Assembly: GCF_000756385.1 (NCBI RefSeq)
Contig: NZ_JNFC01000008.1
Coordinates: forward strand, 1-64,000
Source: Sphingopyxis sp. LC363
Lineage (GTDB): Bacteria > Pseudomonadota > Alphaproteobacteria > Sphingomonadales > Sphingomonadaceae
Direction of reading: 5' to 3'
Length of the DNA stretch: 64,000 nucleotides
This document shows positions 7,580-16,106 of this stretch, piece by piece. The notes under the pieces are model-generated. The model saw nothing but the letters and a program-made list of their open reading frames with translations. It did no database searches and was not told where the DNA came from. The position numbers were made by a program, and so were the translations under genes. The number at the start of each line of letters is the position of its first letter. The first letter of the stretch is position 1.

Positions 7580-10297
7580 ATGCGAAACAAGATAATCCTG
7601 GCGTGCACGACGTCGGCCTTGGGGCTCATCGCCATGCCTTCGGCGGCACTGGCACAGGACCAGGACGGGCAGGTCACCGTCGAGTCGGCGCCCGAAGATC
7701 CGCAGGCCGACGACGCGATCGTCGTCACCGCGATCCAGCGCAGCCTCGCGACGTCGCAGGCGATCAAGGAAGACTCCGATCAGATCGTCGATTCGATCGT
7801 CGCCGAGGATATCGGCAAGCTGCCCGACGTGACCGCGACCGAATCGCTCGCGCGCATCACCGGGGTGCAGGTCGACTATGCGAACGGCACCGCCGCCGGC
7901 ACCCGCGTCCGCGGCCTGCCCAATATCGCGACCACCTACAATGGCCGCGAACTCTTCACGGGTCAGGGCCGGGCGGTGGCGCTTCAGGATTTTCCGTCGA
8001 GCACCATCGCGCGCATCGACGTCTATAAATCGGGCAGTGCCAATCTGCTCGAACCCGGCGTCGCTGGGTTGATCGACGTGCGCGCGCGCAAGCCGCTCGA
8101 TTTCAAGGGCGACCGCATCGCCGGCGGCGTCAGCGGCGTGCACTGGAAGCAGTCGCAGAAACTCGGCGTCGATGCGAACCTGCTGCTCAGCAAGCGCTGG
8201 GAAACCGGCATCGGCGACATCGGCTTCCTGATCGAGGGGTCCTACACCGACCTCAAATTCCTCGATTCATCGCGCAACGTCGCGCAGGCGATTCTCAGCC
8301 GCAACGTCGCGGGCCTCGGCACGATCCGCTATCCGTCGTTCGTCAACATCAATTATAACACCGCCGATCGCTACCGCCCGTCGGTGGCGACCGCGCTGCA
8401 GTGGCGCCCGAGCAACGAACTCGAACTCTATGCCGACTTCCTGTTCCAAGGCTATCGCAGCAGCGGCTACGGCAGCAACCTCCAGATCAACTCGGGCGTG
8501 CAGGCGAACCTGACCGACATCGAGCTGTTCCCCGGCACCAACCAGGTCAAAAGCATGACGGCGACCGCCGGCGGCATCCCGACCGGCAACCAGAATGTCG
8601 TGACGGGGAAGACCGACACCTATCAGGCGGGCACCGGTTTCATCTGGAAGCGCGACGGCCTGAAGATCACGGGCGACGTCGCCTTCACCGATTCGACCTT
8701 CACGCGGCGGACGACCCAATTCAACTATTCGCTCGTCGTGCCGCAACCGACGCGCACCTATGATTTCGACACCGATATCGGCGCAGGTGGCGGCACCGTC
8801 GTCGTCGACGATTTCCCCGTCAACGACCCGTCGCGCTATCGCATGGTGGGGCTCGGCGAGAATGGCGAGCGCAACCACGGCCGCGACTGGCAGGGGCGGC
8901 TCGACTTCGATTACCGGATGGGTCCGACGGGCATTACCAACGTCCAGGCCGGCGTCCGCTTCAACAGCCGCGATTTCGACTTTGCCAATTATTCGGAAAG
9001 CGGCAACGCGCCCGCCGGCCAATTCTATTCGCTGCTGCCGCTCGAATATAATACCGTTGCACCGGGCTTTCGCGGCGACAAGGTGCCGGTCACGCGCGTC
9101 TTTCTGACCCCGACCACCGACAGCATCATGGACAATCTGGACTTCCTGCGCGACCTCACGGGCGACCGCACCGAGGTCCCGCCGCTCGACCGCGTCTATT
9201 TCGGCAACGAAAAGGGATATGCGGGCTATGTCCAGGGCCGCTATGCCTTCGACATCGGCAGCATGACGGTCGACGGCCTCGTCGGCCTCCGCGCCGTTCG
9301 CACCGAGACCGAAATCAACGGCTTCGACCGGGTAACCACGGGCGGCGTCACCACGGTGACCCCGGTGTCGCAGTCGAATAGCTACACCGACTTCCTGCCC
9401 AACATCAGCGCGCGCATTCGCCTGGCACCGAAGCTGCAGCTTCGCCTCGCTTTCACCGAAACGCGCACGCGTCCCGGTTTCGGCGACCTCAACCCGTCGC
9501 TGACCATCGGCGCGCCCTCGGCGATCTGCAACACCGATCCGAACGATGTCGATTGCGTCCGCAATGCTTCGGGCGGCAACGCCGATCTGGAACCGATCAA
9601 ATCGCAAAATTACGACGCGTCGCTCGAATGGTATTTCTCGCGGGGCGGTTCGCTGACCTTCGGCGCCTTCCAGCGCGACGTGACCGGCTTCATCTCCGAT
9701 TTCACAACCGATGTCGAAGATGCCGAATTCGGCCGGCTGCGCGTCACGCGGCCGTTCAACGGCGGCGAAGGCCGGCTGCGCGGCATCGAAGCCGCCTTCC
9801 GCACCTTCCTTCGCTTCCCGCAACTGCCCGAATGGCTTCAAAATTTCGGCGTCCTCGCGAACTATACCTATATCGACCATGGGACCGAATTGCCCGAGGC
9901 GCTGGCGGCGACCCTGCCGGGCAAACAGCGGATCGCCGGCGTGTCGAACCATATCGCGAACGCGTCGGTCTTTTACGAGAACCAGTCCTTCTCGGCCCGG
10001 CTGTCGTACAATTACCGTTCGGACTTCGTCACCGACTATAACCGGGTCAACGATCCGTCGCTCGGGAATGCGGTGCTCGGTCCGACGACGCCGATCATCG
10101 AGGACGGCCGCGGCAGCCTCGACTTCAACGCGACGCTCGATCCGACGAAGAATGTGACGATCGCGTTCAGCGCAACGAACCTGCTCGGCGCGGCGGCGAC
10201 GAACCGCCGGCAATATGACGCCGAGGGCCATAGCTATCCGTGGCAGACGCGTTTCCTCGAGACGATCTACCGCGTCGGCGTCCGCTTCCGCTTCTGA
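7580..10297 (+). CDS. TonB-dependent outer-membrane receptor (sulfated-glycan locus)
   Basis: 905 aa. A signal peptide of about 25 residues (ending ALA) is followed by a short TonB-box-like segment (DDAIVVTA, about 50-57) and a plug domain with EDIGKLPDVTATESLARI and RVRGLPN. The 22-strand barrel ends in the terminal aromatic signature VGVRFRF. The length and the EDIGKLPD motif match the sphingomonad/Caulobacter/Xanthomonas carbohydrate-uptake receptor group. Start ATG with GGGGGGAGAA upstream. It would import oligosaccharides released by the neighbouring hydrolases. A strong terminator follows 24 bp after the stop. Confidence 0.9.
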   Translation: MRNKIILACTTSALGLIAMPSAALAQDQDGQVTVESAPEDPQADDAIVVTAIQRSLATSQAIKEDSDQIVDSIVAEDIGKLPDVTATESLARITGVQVDYANGTAAGTRVRGLPNIATTYNGRELFTGQGRAVALQDFPSSTIARIDVYKSGSANLLEPGVAGLIDVRARKPLDFKGDRIAGGVSGVHWKQSQKLGVDANLLLSKRWETGIGDIGFLIEGSYTDLKFLDSSRNVAQAILSRNVAGLGTIRYPSFVNINYNTADRYRPSVATALQWRPSNELELYADFLFQGYRSSGYGSNLQINSGVQANLTDIELFPGTNQVKSMTATAGGIPTGNQNVVTGKTDTYQAGTGFIWKRDGLKITGDVAFTDSTFTRRTTQFNYSLVVPQPTRTYDFDTDIGAGGGTVVVDDFPVNDPSRYRMVGLGENGERNHGRDWQGRLDFDYRMGPTGITNVQAGVRFNSRDFDFANYSESGNAPAGQFYSLLPLEYNTVAPGFRGDKVPVTRVFLTPTTDSIMDNLDFLRDLTGDRTEVPPLDRVYFGNEKGYAGYVQGRYAFDIGSMTVDGLVGLRAVRTETEINGFDRVTTGGVTTVTPVSQSNSYTDFLPNISARIRLAPKLQLRLAFTETRTRPGFGDLNPSLTIGAPSAICNTDPNDVDCVRNASGGNADLEPIKSQNYDASLEWYFSRGGSLTFGAFQRDVTGFISDFTTDVEDAEFGRLRVTRPFNGGEGRLRGIEAAFRTFLRFPQLPEWLQNFGVLANYTYIDHGTELPEALAATLPGKQRIAGVSNHIANASVFYENQSFSARLSYNYRSDFVTDYNRVNDPSLGNAVLGPTTPIIEDGRGSLDFNATLDPTKNVTIAFSATNLLGAAATNRRQYDAEGHSYPWQTRFLETIYRVGVRFRF

Positions 10298-10321
10298 TCC
10301 CAACCTCCTTGGGTCCCATTG

Positions 10322-10359
10322 GCCCGCAATCGCCAGCTGGCGATTGCGGGCTTCTTTTT
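10322..10359 (+). terminator. Rho-independent terminator after the TonB receptor
   Basis: A perfect 30-bp palindrome (10322-10351, half-site GCCCGCAATCGCCAG) is followed by TTCTTTTT. It lies 24 bp beyond the TonB receptor stop and before the convergent sulfatase, so it separates the two transcripts. The stem is unusually long and perfect. Confidence 0.9.
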
Positions 10360-10383
10360 GGGGCGCACCGGGCGCCGTGCGTG

Positions 10384-12138
10384 TCATTCGCCCGCCGCGG
10401 CCCGCGCACGCTTGCGCTTCCCCTTGCCGCGCTTGGCCCTTCCGGGCCCCGGCGCCTTGCCGCCTTCCAGCCGGCCCTTCACCACGCCGCCGTCGATCTT
10501 GTTCGGCCACGGGTCAACAAAGCTTTTCGCCGCCCAGTCCTCCCACTGCTTCGCCATGCGTGCGGCGATGTCGGGGTGCGCGGCGGCAAGGTCGCGCGTC
10601 TCGGTCCGGTCGCTGCTCATGTCATAAAGCTGCCAGGGCGTGCCGAATTGCGCGACCAGCTTCCATTTGCCTTCGCGCACCGCCTTATTGCCCTCATGCT
10701 CCCAGAATATAGGCAGGCTGCGCATCAGCTGCTCGCCTTCGAACGCACCGGCAAAGCTGCGCCCCGACATCGGGCGGATGTCGTGCCCATCGAACCGCGC
10801 CGGATATTTCGCGCCGGCAAGCTCCACCAGCGTCGGCATGACGTCGATCAGGTGGCCGGGCTCGCGCACCGTCGTGCCGCGAACCTTCGCGTCGATCCCG
10901 GCCGGCCATGACGCGATCAGCGGCGTCGCGATCCCGCCTTCCTCGGCATAATGTTTGAAATAGCGGAACGGCGTGTTTTGCAGTGTCGCCCAATTGAGCC
11001 CGACGAAGACGTTCGAATTTTTTCCGCCCCACGGCGCTACGCCGGTGCGCCCATCAGGGCCGCTTTCGGCGTTGCCGCCATTGTCCGACATGAAGAGGAT
11101 CAGCGTGTTGTCGAATTCGCTGCGCGCCTTCAAATCGGCAACCAGCGTGCCGATCGCCTTGTCCATCCGCGAGATGGCAGCGGCATAGACCGCCATCATC
11201 ATGTCGAACCGCTCCTTGTCGGCCGCGGACATCTTGTCCCAGTCATAGGCCTCGGGCAAAACCTCGGACAACGTCGCATCGGCGGCGATCAACCCCGTCT
11301 GCTTCTGGCGCTCGAAACGGTCGCGGCGCAGCTTGTCCCAGCCCGCCATATATTTGCCCTTGAACTTCGCGATCTCGTCGGCCGGCGCCATCACCGGAAA
11401 ATGGACAGCGGTAAACGGCAAATAGAGGAAGAAGGGCTTTCCCTGCGCCTTCGCCTCGTCGACGAAACGCACGGTCCAGTCGACCAGCATGTCCGACGCA
11501 TACCATTCGCCCTTGCCCACCTCGGGCGAATCGAGCCGCGTGCGCTGGCCGTCGATCATCGCGAACTCGCGGCCCGGCTGATTCGGGAAATAGGTCCCGC
11601 CCTTGTGAAAGAGGGATCGGTCGAACCCCACCTCTTTCGGCGGCGTGCCGTGTTGCGCGCCAACATGCCATTTGCCCGCCATTCCCGTGAAATAGCCTGC
11701 GGGCTTGAGCACTTCGGCGATCGTGACCGCGCGATCGGCGATGCGGCCCTGCAAACCGCCCACCCCGGGGCGCACAACGCTGTCGAGCCCTCCCATTCCC
11801 GCTTCGTGCGGATAGAGGCCCGTCAACAGCGACGCGCGCGAGGGGCTGCAACGCGCCGTATTGTAGAATTGTGTGAAGCGGAGGCCGTTCTTGGCCAGCG
11901 CGTCGAGGTTGGGGGTCGGGATCTCGCTTCCATAGGGGCCGATGTCCGAGAAGCCCATGTCGTCGACGAGGATGACGATCACATTGGGGCGCTTCGCCTG
12001 CTCGGCCGCGGCGGGCGCCACGGGGGCCGGGGTCTGCGCGGTCGCGGGAATAGCGCAGGGTCCCGCGAGCAGCGCCAGCGCGGTCGCGGTCGTCGCGGTG
12101 CCGCGCAGGGCCCGCCGCACGGACTTCACGATGTTCAT
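10384..12138 (-). CDS. Arylsulfatase A-like sulfatase with basic C-terminal tail
   Basis: 584 aa, exported (signal about 1-35 ending ATA). CSPSR at 97-101 (Cys97 for formylglycine), VDDMGFSD (58-65) and GKWHVGA are sulfatase hallmarks; MSDNGGN lies in the region of later metal ligands. Longer than the other two sulfatases here and of a different subfamily (AslA/AtsA-like, with LLTGLYPHEAGM). The last about 25 residues are very rich in Lys, Arg, Gly and Ala (KRGKGKRKRARAAAGE), an unusual extension that could bind polyanions. Convergent with the TonB receptor at 7580 and divergent from dgcN. It could belong to the sulfated-glycan locus or be independent. Confidence 0.87.
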   Translation of the reverse strand: MNIVKSVRRALRGTATTATALALLAGPCAIPATAQTPAPVAPAAAEQAKRPNVIVILVDDMGFSDIGPYGSEIPTPNLDALAKNGLRFTQFYNTARCSPSRASLLTGLYPHEAGMGGLDSVVRPGVGGLQGRIADRAVTIAEVLKPAGYFTGMAGKWHVGAQHGTPPKEVGFDRSLFHKGGTYFPNQPGREFAMIDGQRTRLDSPEVGKGEWYASDMLVDWTVRFVDEAKAQGKPFFLYLPFTAVHFPVMAPADEIAKFKGKYMAGWDKLRRDRFERQKQTGLIAADATLSEVLPEAYDWDKMSAADKERFDMMMAVYAAAISRMDKAIGTLVADLKARSEFDNTLILFMSDNGGNAESGPDGRTGVAPWGGKNSNVFVGLNWATLQNTPFRYFKHYAEEGGIATPLIASWPAGIDAKVRGTTVREPGHLIDVMPTLVELAGAKYPARFDGHDIRPMSGRSFAGAFEGEQLMRSLPIFWEHEGNKAVREGKWKLVAQFGTPWQLYDMSSDRTETRDLAAAHPDIAARMAKQWEDWAAKSFVDPWPNKIDGGVVKGRLEGGKAPGPGRAKRGKGKRKRARAAAGE

Positions 12139-12371
12139 ACATATTCCCCTATGGCCAGTTGAATTGGCCTATTTATCTTACAATAATTGTCGCAGAAGTA
12201 TGTTAGCTGCCGGACAAAGTTGCGGCCCCGCCCGAAAACCGGCGCCGCCAGCGGCGCGCAGCCCCACCGCCCAAGTCCATAGCCACCGGTTATGGCCCTC
12301 CCCCGCCTTTGAAGACGCGCGGTCCGGACGCTTCGAGCATGATACTCCCGTCCCCACCTGAGAGGCCTTTC

Positions 12372-13409
12372 ATGATCGCCAGCCCCTATCTCCTCTATCT
12401 TGGCCATGTGAACGACGAAGTCGGCATCAAGACGTCGCGCGGCCTCGCGGTTTTCCGGCCCGACGATTGCGTCGGCGAATTTCGCCATGACGATTGCGAG
12501 CTGTCGCTGGGCCTTCCCCGCATGGGCTTTGCCGAAGCGGTCGCCGCGGGCGCCCGGACGCTGGTGCTCGGCATCGCCAATGCCGGAGGCAAGCTCGGCG
12601 AAGATCTGGTTCGCGACGCGGTCGCGGCGATCGAGGCCGGGCTCGACGTCGCCTCGGGCCTACACAACCGGTTGCGCGACGAGCCGGCGCTGGTCGAGGC
12701 TGCCGCACGCCATGGCCGCACGCTCCACGACGTCCGCGACCCGCGCCCCGACATCCCGATCGGCAACGGCAAGCGGCGCGCGGGCAAGCGGCTGCTCGCC
12801 GTCGGCACCGATTGTTCGGTCGGCAAGATGTACGCGACCCTCTGCCTCGAACGCGCGATGCGCGCGCGCGGCATGGCGGCCGATTTCCGCGCGACCGGCC
12901 AGACCGGCATCCTGATCGCGGGCAGCGGCGTGCCGCTCGACGCGGTGATCGCCGATTTCATCTCGGGCGCGATCGAACAATTGTCGCCGCCGCGCGACGA
13001 TGACGGCTGGGACCTGATCGAAGGTCAGGGATCGCTCTTCCACCCCTCTTTCGCCGGCGTTTCAACCGGCCTCCTCCACGGCGCGCAGCCCGATGCGCTG
13101 GTGCTGTGCCACGATCCCGTGCGCCCGCACATGCGCGGGCTGCCGCATTATCCGATGCCGGGTCTTCGCGAGACGCTCGACGCGAACCTGCAGGTCGCGC
13201 GGCTCACCAATCCCGACGTTCGCGCCGTGGGCGTCGCGCTCAACACCTCCAAGCTCTCGCCCGCCGAGGCCGAACGACTGTGCGCCGAAACCGCCGACGC
13301 GCTCGGCCTGCCCTGCACCGACCCCTTTTCCATGGGCGTCGACCCCATCATCGACTGGATCGCCAAATGCTTCGAACCCTCGCCGCGCAAAACGACGCTT
13401 TCCCTCTAG
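12372..13409 (+). CDS. dgcN: DgcN-type D-glutamate N-acetyltransferase (DUF1611 family)
   Basis: 345 aa, cytoplasmic. Its overall sequence and a P-loop-like GTDCSVGK at 145-152 match the DUF1611/DgcN family, whose characterised members acetylate D-glutamate in a D-Glu catabolic route. ATG 12372 was chosen for its AGAGG SD; earlier in-frame starts lack one. The end overlaps dgcA by 43 bp, so the two are co-translated. The pairing with an enolase-superfamily racemase is the diagnostic context: N-acetyl-D-Glu would be turned into N-acetyl-L-Glu, then deacetylated. The assignment rests on family resemblance plus this pairing. Confidence 0.82.
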   Translation: MIASPYLLYLGHVNDEVGIKTSRGLAVFRPDDCVGEFRHDDCELSLGLPRMGFAEAVAAGARTLVLGIANAGGKLGEDLVRDAVAAIEAGLDVASGLHNRLRDEPALVEAAARHGRTLHDVRDPRPDIPIGNGKRRAGKRLLAVGTDCSVGKMYATLCLERAMRARGMAADFRATGQTGILIAGSGVPLDAVIADFISGAIEQLSPPRDDDGWDLIEGQGSLFHPSFAGVSTGLLHGAQPDALVLCHDPVRPHMRGLPHYPMPGLRETLDANLQVARLTNPDVRAVGVALNTSKLSPAEAERLCAETADALGLPCTDPFSMGVDPIIDWIAKCFEPSPRKTTLSL

Positions 13410-14356
13410 CCAGGCCGTTCCGCATCTCGCGCGGGGTCAAGACCGTCGCGGATGTGGTGACGGTCGAAATCGGGCACGACGGCTTTGCCGGGCGCGGCGA
13501 AGGCGTGCCCTATCCGCGCTATGGCGAATCGATCGCGGGCGCGCTGGCCGCGATCGAAGAAGCGCGCGGCGCGATCGAGGCGGGAGCGACGCGCGAAGAG
13601 CTGGCCGAAATCATGCCCGCGGGCGCGGCGCGCAACGCGGTCGACTGCGCGCTGTGGGACCTCGAAACCAAGGCATCGGGGCAGAGCGTCACCGACCGGC
13701 TCGGCCGCCCGCCGCTCGGCGCCACCCCGACCGCGATCACCGTCAGCCTCGACACCCCCGCCGCGATGGGCGCCGCCGCCCGCGCGCTCGCCCGCGCGCC
13801 GCTGATCAAGATCAAGGTCGACCGCAGCGATCCCGAAACGCAGATCCGCACCGTGCGCAATGCGGCGCCGGCGCCGCGCGTCATCGTCGATCCCAATGAA
13901 AGCTGGACCTTTGCCGAGGTCGAGCGACTCCAGCCGCTGCTCGCCGAATTGCGGATCGACCTTCTCGAACAGCCGCTCCCGGCGGGCGAGGACGACGCGC
14001 TTGCGGGTTTCGCGCCGCTCGTCCCGATCGCCGCCGATGAATCGGCGCATGTCGCGGGCGACGTCGGCGCGCTCGCCGAAAAATATCAGGTCATCAACAT
14101 CAAGCTCGACAAGACGGGCGGGCTGACCGGCGCGCTCGCGCTCGCCGACGCCGCCGCCGCCGCGGGGCTCGGCGTGATGACCGGCAGCATGATTTCCTCG
14201 TCCCTGTCGATCGCGCCCGCGCTGATTATCGCGGCGCGATCGGCCTTCGTCGATCTCGACGGCCCCTTGTGGCTGGCGAACGATCGGCCGGGCGGCGTCG
14301 GACACGGCACAGGTGTCTTGACGCCGCCCGCACGAGGCTTTTGGGGAACGGCATAA
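13367..14356 (+). CDS. dgcA: DgcA-type N-acetyl-D-glutamate racemase (enolase superfamily)
   Basis: 329 aa. It shows the muconate-lactonizing/dipeptide-epimerase fold signature: IKIK with Lys148/Lys150 as one general base, metal ligands in VDPNES (Asp175), LEQP (Glu201) and ADES (Asp224), and NIKLDKTGG (Lys246/Lys249) as the opposite base. Epimerases of this group interconvert L-Ala-D/L-Glu or N-acyl amino acids. The overlap with dgcN points to N-acetyl-D-Glu. Start ATG at 13367 inside dgcN; no SD needed if coupled. A dipeptide epimerase acting on murein peptides is the alternative and would fit the same locus. Confidence 0.82.
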   Translation: MLRTLAAQNDAFPLARPFRISRGVKTVADVVTVEIGHDGFAGRGEGVPYPRYGESIAGALAAIEEARGAIEAGATREELAEIMPAGAARNAVDCALWDLETKASGQSVTDRLGRPPLGATPTAITVSLDTPAAMGAAARALARAPLIKIKVDRSDPETQIRTVRNAAPAPRVIVDPNESWTFAEVERLQPLLAELRIDLLEQPLPAGEDDALAGFAPLVPIAADESAHVAGDVGALAEKYQVINIKLDKTGGLTGALALADAAAAAGLGVMTGSMISSSLSIAPALIIAARSAFVDLDGPLWLANDRPGGVGHGTGVLTPPARGFWGTA

Positions 14357-14392
14357 AGTCCTTAGCTATGTAAGAAAAAGGGGTGTCGCACA

Positions 14393-16024
14393 ATGATCCG
14401 CTCTCTCAGGACAACTACCGGGATCGTCGCTATTCTTGCGGCGGGCGCCTTAGCGGCGCCGCAAGGCGCTGCCCAGTCCGGCGGCGCCGCCGACCTGATC
14501 CTGCGCGGCGGCACCATCTATAGCGGCGAGGCCGAACCCTTTCGCGGCGATGTCGCGATCCGCGGCGACCGCATCACCTATGTCGGCCCCAAGGCGCCGG
14601 GAACGGCGATGCGAACGATCGACGCCACCGGGCTGATCGTCGCCCCCGGCTTCATCGACCCCCATACGCATGTGGGCGAGGCGCTTGCCTCCTCCGATCC
14701 CGCCGCGCGGCTCGTGCTCCCCTTCGTGACGCAGGGCGTCACCACGGCCTTCATCGGCGTTGACGGCGGCGGCGATCCCGACATCGCCCGCACCTTCGGC
14801 ACCGCAAAGGCCGGTGCGGGGGGCGAAGGCGAAGCGGGGCTCGGCCAGTCGACGCGCGACTTCGGGATCAATTTCGCCGCCTATGTCGGCCTTGGCGCCG
14901 TTCGCGCAAAGGTCATCGGCGCCGCCGACCGCGCGCCCCCCCCCGCCGAACTCGGCCAGATGACCGACCTCGTCGACCAAGCGATGTGCGATGGCGCGCT
15001 AGGCCTTTCGACCGGCCTCTTCTATGCGCCGCAAAGTTTCGCCAAGCGCGACGAGGTCGTCGCGCTCGCCAAGGCGGCGGCGGCGAAGGGCGGCATCTAC
15101 GACAGCCATTTGCGCGACGAATCGAGCTATACGATCGGCCTCGCTGCCGCCGTCGATGAAGCCCTGTCGATCGGCCGCGACGCGAGCATTCCGGTGCATA
15201 TCGCACATATCAAGGCGCTCGGCGTCGATGTCCACGGCCAGGCGCCCGCGATCATCGCGCAGATCGAGAAGGCGCAAAAGGCAGGTCAGATCGTCCACGC
15301 CGATCAATATCCTTGGTCGGCATCGGGGACCGGGCTTTCGGCCGCGCTCCTGCCGCGCTGGGCGCAGGACGGCGGGCGCGCCGCGATGCTGAAACGGTTC
15401 GACGATGGCGCGACGATGGCGCGGATGCGGCCCGAGATCGCCGAGAATCTTCGCCGTCGCGGCGGCCCCGCGTCGCTGCTCATCACCTCGGGCCCTGCCG
15501 GTGTAGAGGGCAAGACGCTCGAGGATGTCGCCAAGGAACAGGGCGTCGATCCGGTCGATGCCGCGATTGCCGTGCTTCGTCAGCGCGAGGCGGGGGTCGC
15601 GTCCTTCAACCAGAGCGAGGCCGACATCGCCGCCTTCATGACCCGTCCCTGGGTCGTCACCAGTTCGGACGCCTCGCGCGGCCATCCGCGCTATTACGCC
15701 TCCTACGCGCGCAAATATGCCACCTATGTGAAGGACAAGCGCGTGCTCGATCTCAAGCGCTTCATCGCGCAGAGCACGACGGCCACGGCGCGCCTGTTCG
15801 GGCTGGAGGGACGCGGCGAGCTGAAGGCGGGCGCCTTCGCCGACGTCATCGCCTTCGATCCCGCGACCTTCGCTCCGCGCGCCGACTATGCGCATCCCGC
15901 GCTCTTCTCCACCGGAATGCGCTTCGTCCTCGTCAACGGCGTGCTCGCGCTCGAAAATGGCGAGCCGACAGGCGCCGCGGGCGGCAAGCCGTTGCCGCGC
16001 ACGCCAACGGGTCAATGCGAATAA
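14393..16024 (+). CDS. Exported N-acyl-D-amino-acid deacylase (amidohydrolase superfamily), copy 1
   Basis: 543 aa with signal peptide (about 1-28, ending AAQ). Amidohydrolase fold: GFIDPHTH (His91/His93 metal site), SHLRDE, HIAHIKALG, HADQYPW and a late SSDAS motif match D-aminoacylases, which hydrolyse N-acyl-D-amino acids to D-amino acid plus carboxylate. AAGGGG SD nine bases before the ATG. It lies 36 bp after dgcA in the same direction. A periplasmic deacylase upstream of cytoplasmic dgcNA suggests that N-acylated D-amino acids or murein-like peptides enter first. Copy 2 at 18944 is homologous but clearly diverged. Confidence 0.85.
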   Translation: MIRSLRTTTGIVAILAAGALAAPQGAAQSGGAADLILRGGTIYSGEAEPFRGDVAIRGDRITYVGPKAPGTAMRTIDATGLIVAPGFIDPHTHVGEALASSDPAARLVLPFVTQGVTTAFIGVDGGGDPDIARTFGTAKAGAGGEGEAGLGQSTRDFGINFAAYVGLGAVRAKVIGAADRAPPPAELGQMTDLVDQAMCDGALGLSTGLFYAPQSFAKRDEVVALAKAAAAKGGIYDSHLRDESSYTIGLAAAVDEALSIGRDASIPVHIAHIKALGVDVHGQAPAIIAQIEKAQKAGQIVHADQYPWSASGTGLSAALLPRWAQDGGRAAMLKRFDDGATMARMRPEIAENLRRRGGPASLLITSGPAGVEGKTLEDVAKEQGVDPVDAAIAVLRQREAGVASFNQSEADIAAFMTRPWVVTSSDASRGHPRYYASYARKYATYVKDKRVLDLKRFIAQSTTATARLFGLEGRGELKAGAFADVIAFDPATFAPRADYAHPALFSTGMRFVLVNGVLALENGEPTGAAGGKPLPRTPTGQCE

Positions 16025-16106
16025 TCCAGGGAAATGCGCCGGCCTCGCCGGCGGAACGGAGGCGTCCTTCACGCACAATAAACAAACAAAACAAGGGGTA
16101 AGACAC

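Noticed and set aside
8267..10510. 747-codon minus-strand open frame opposite the TonB receptor
   Set aside because: Antisense shadow with no recognisable domain; it crosses the terminator at 10322.
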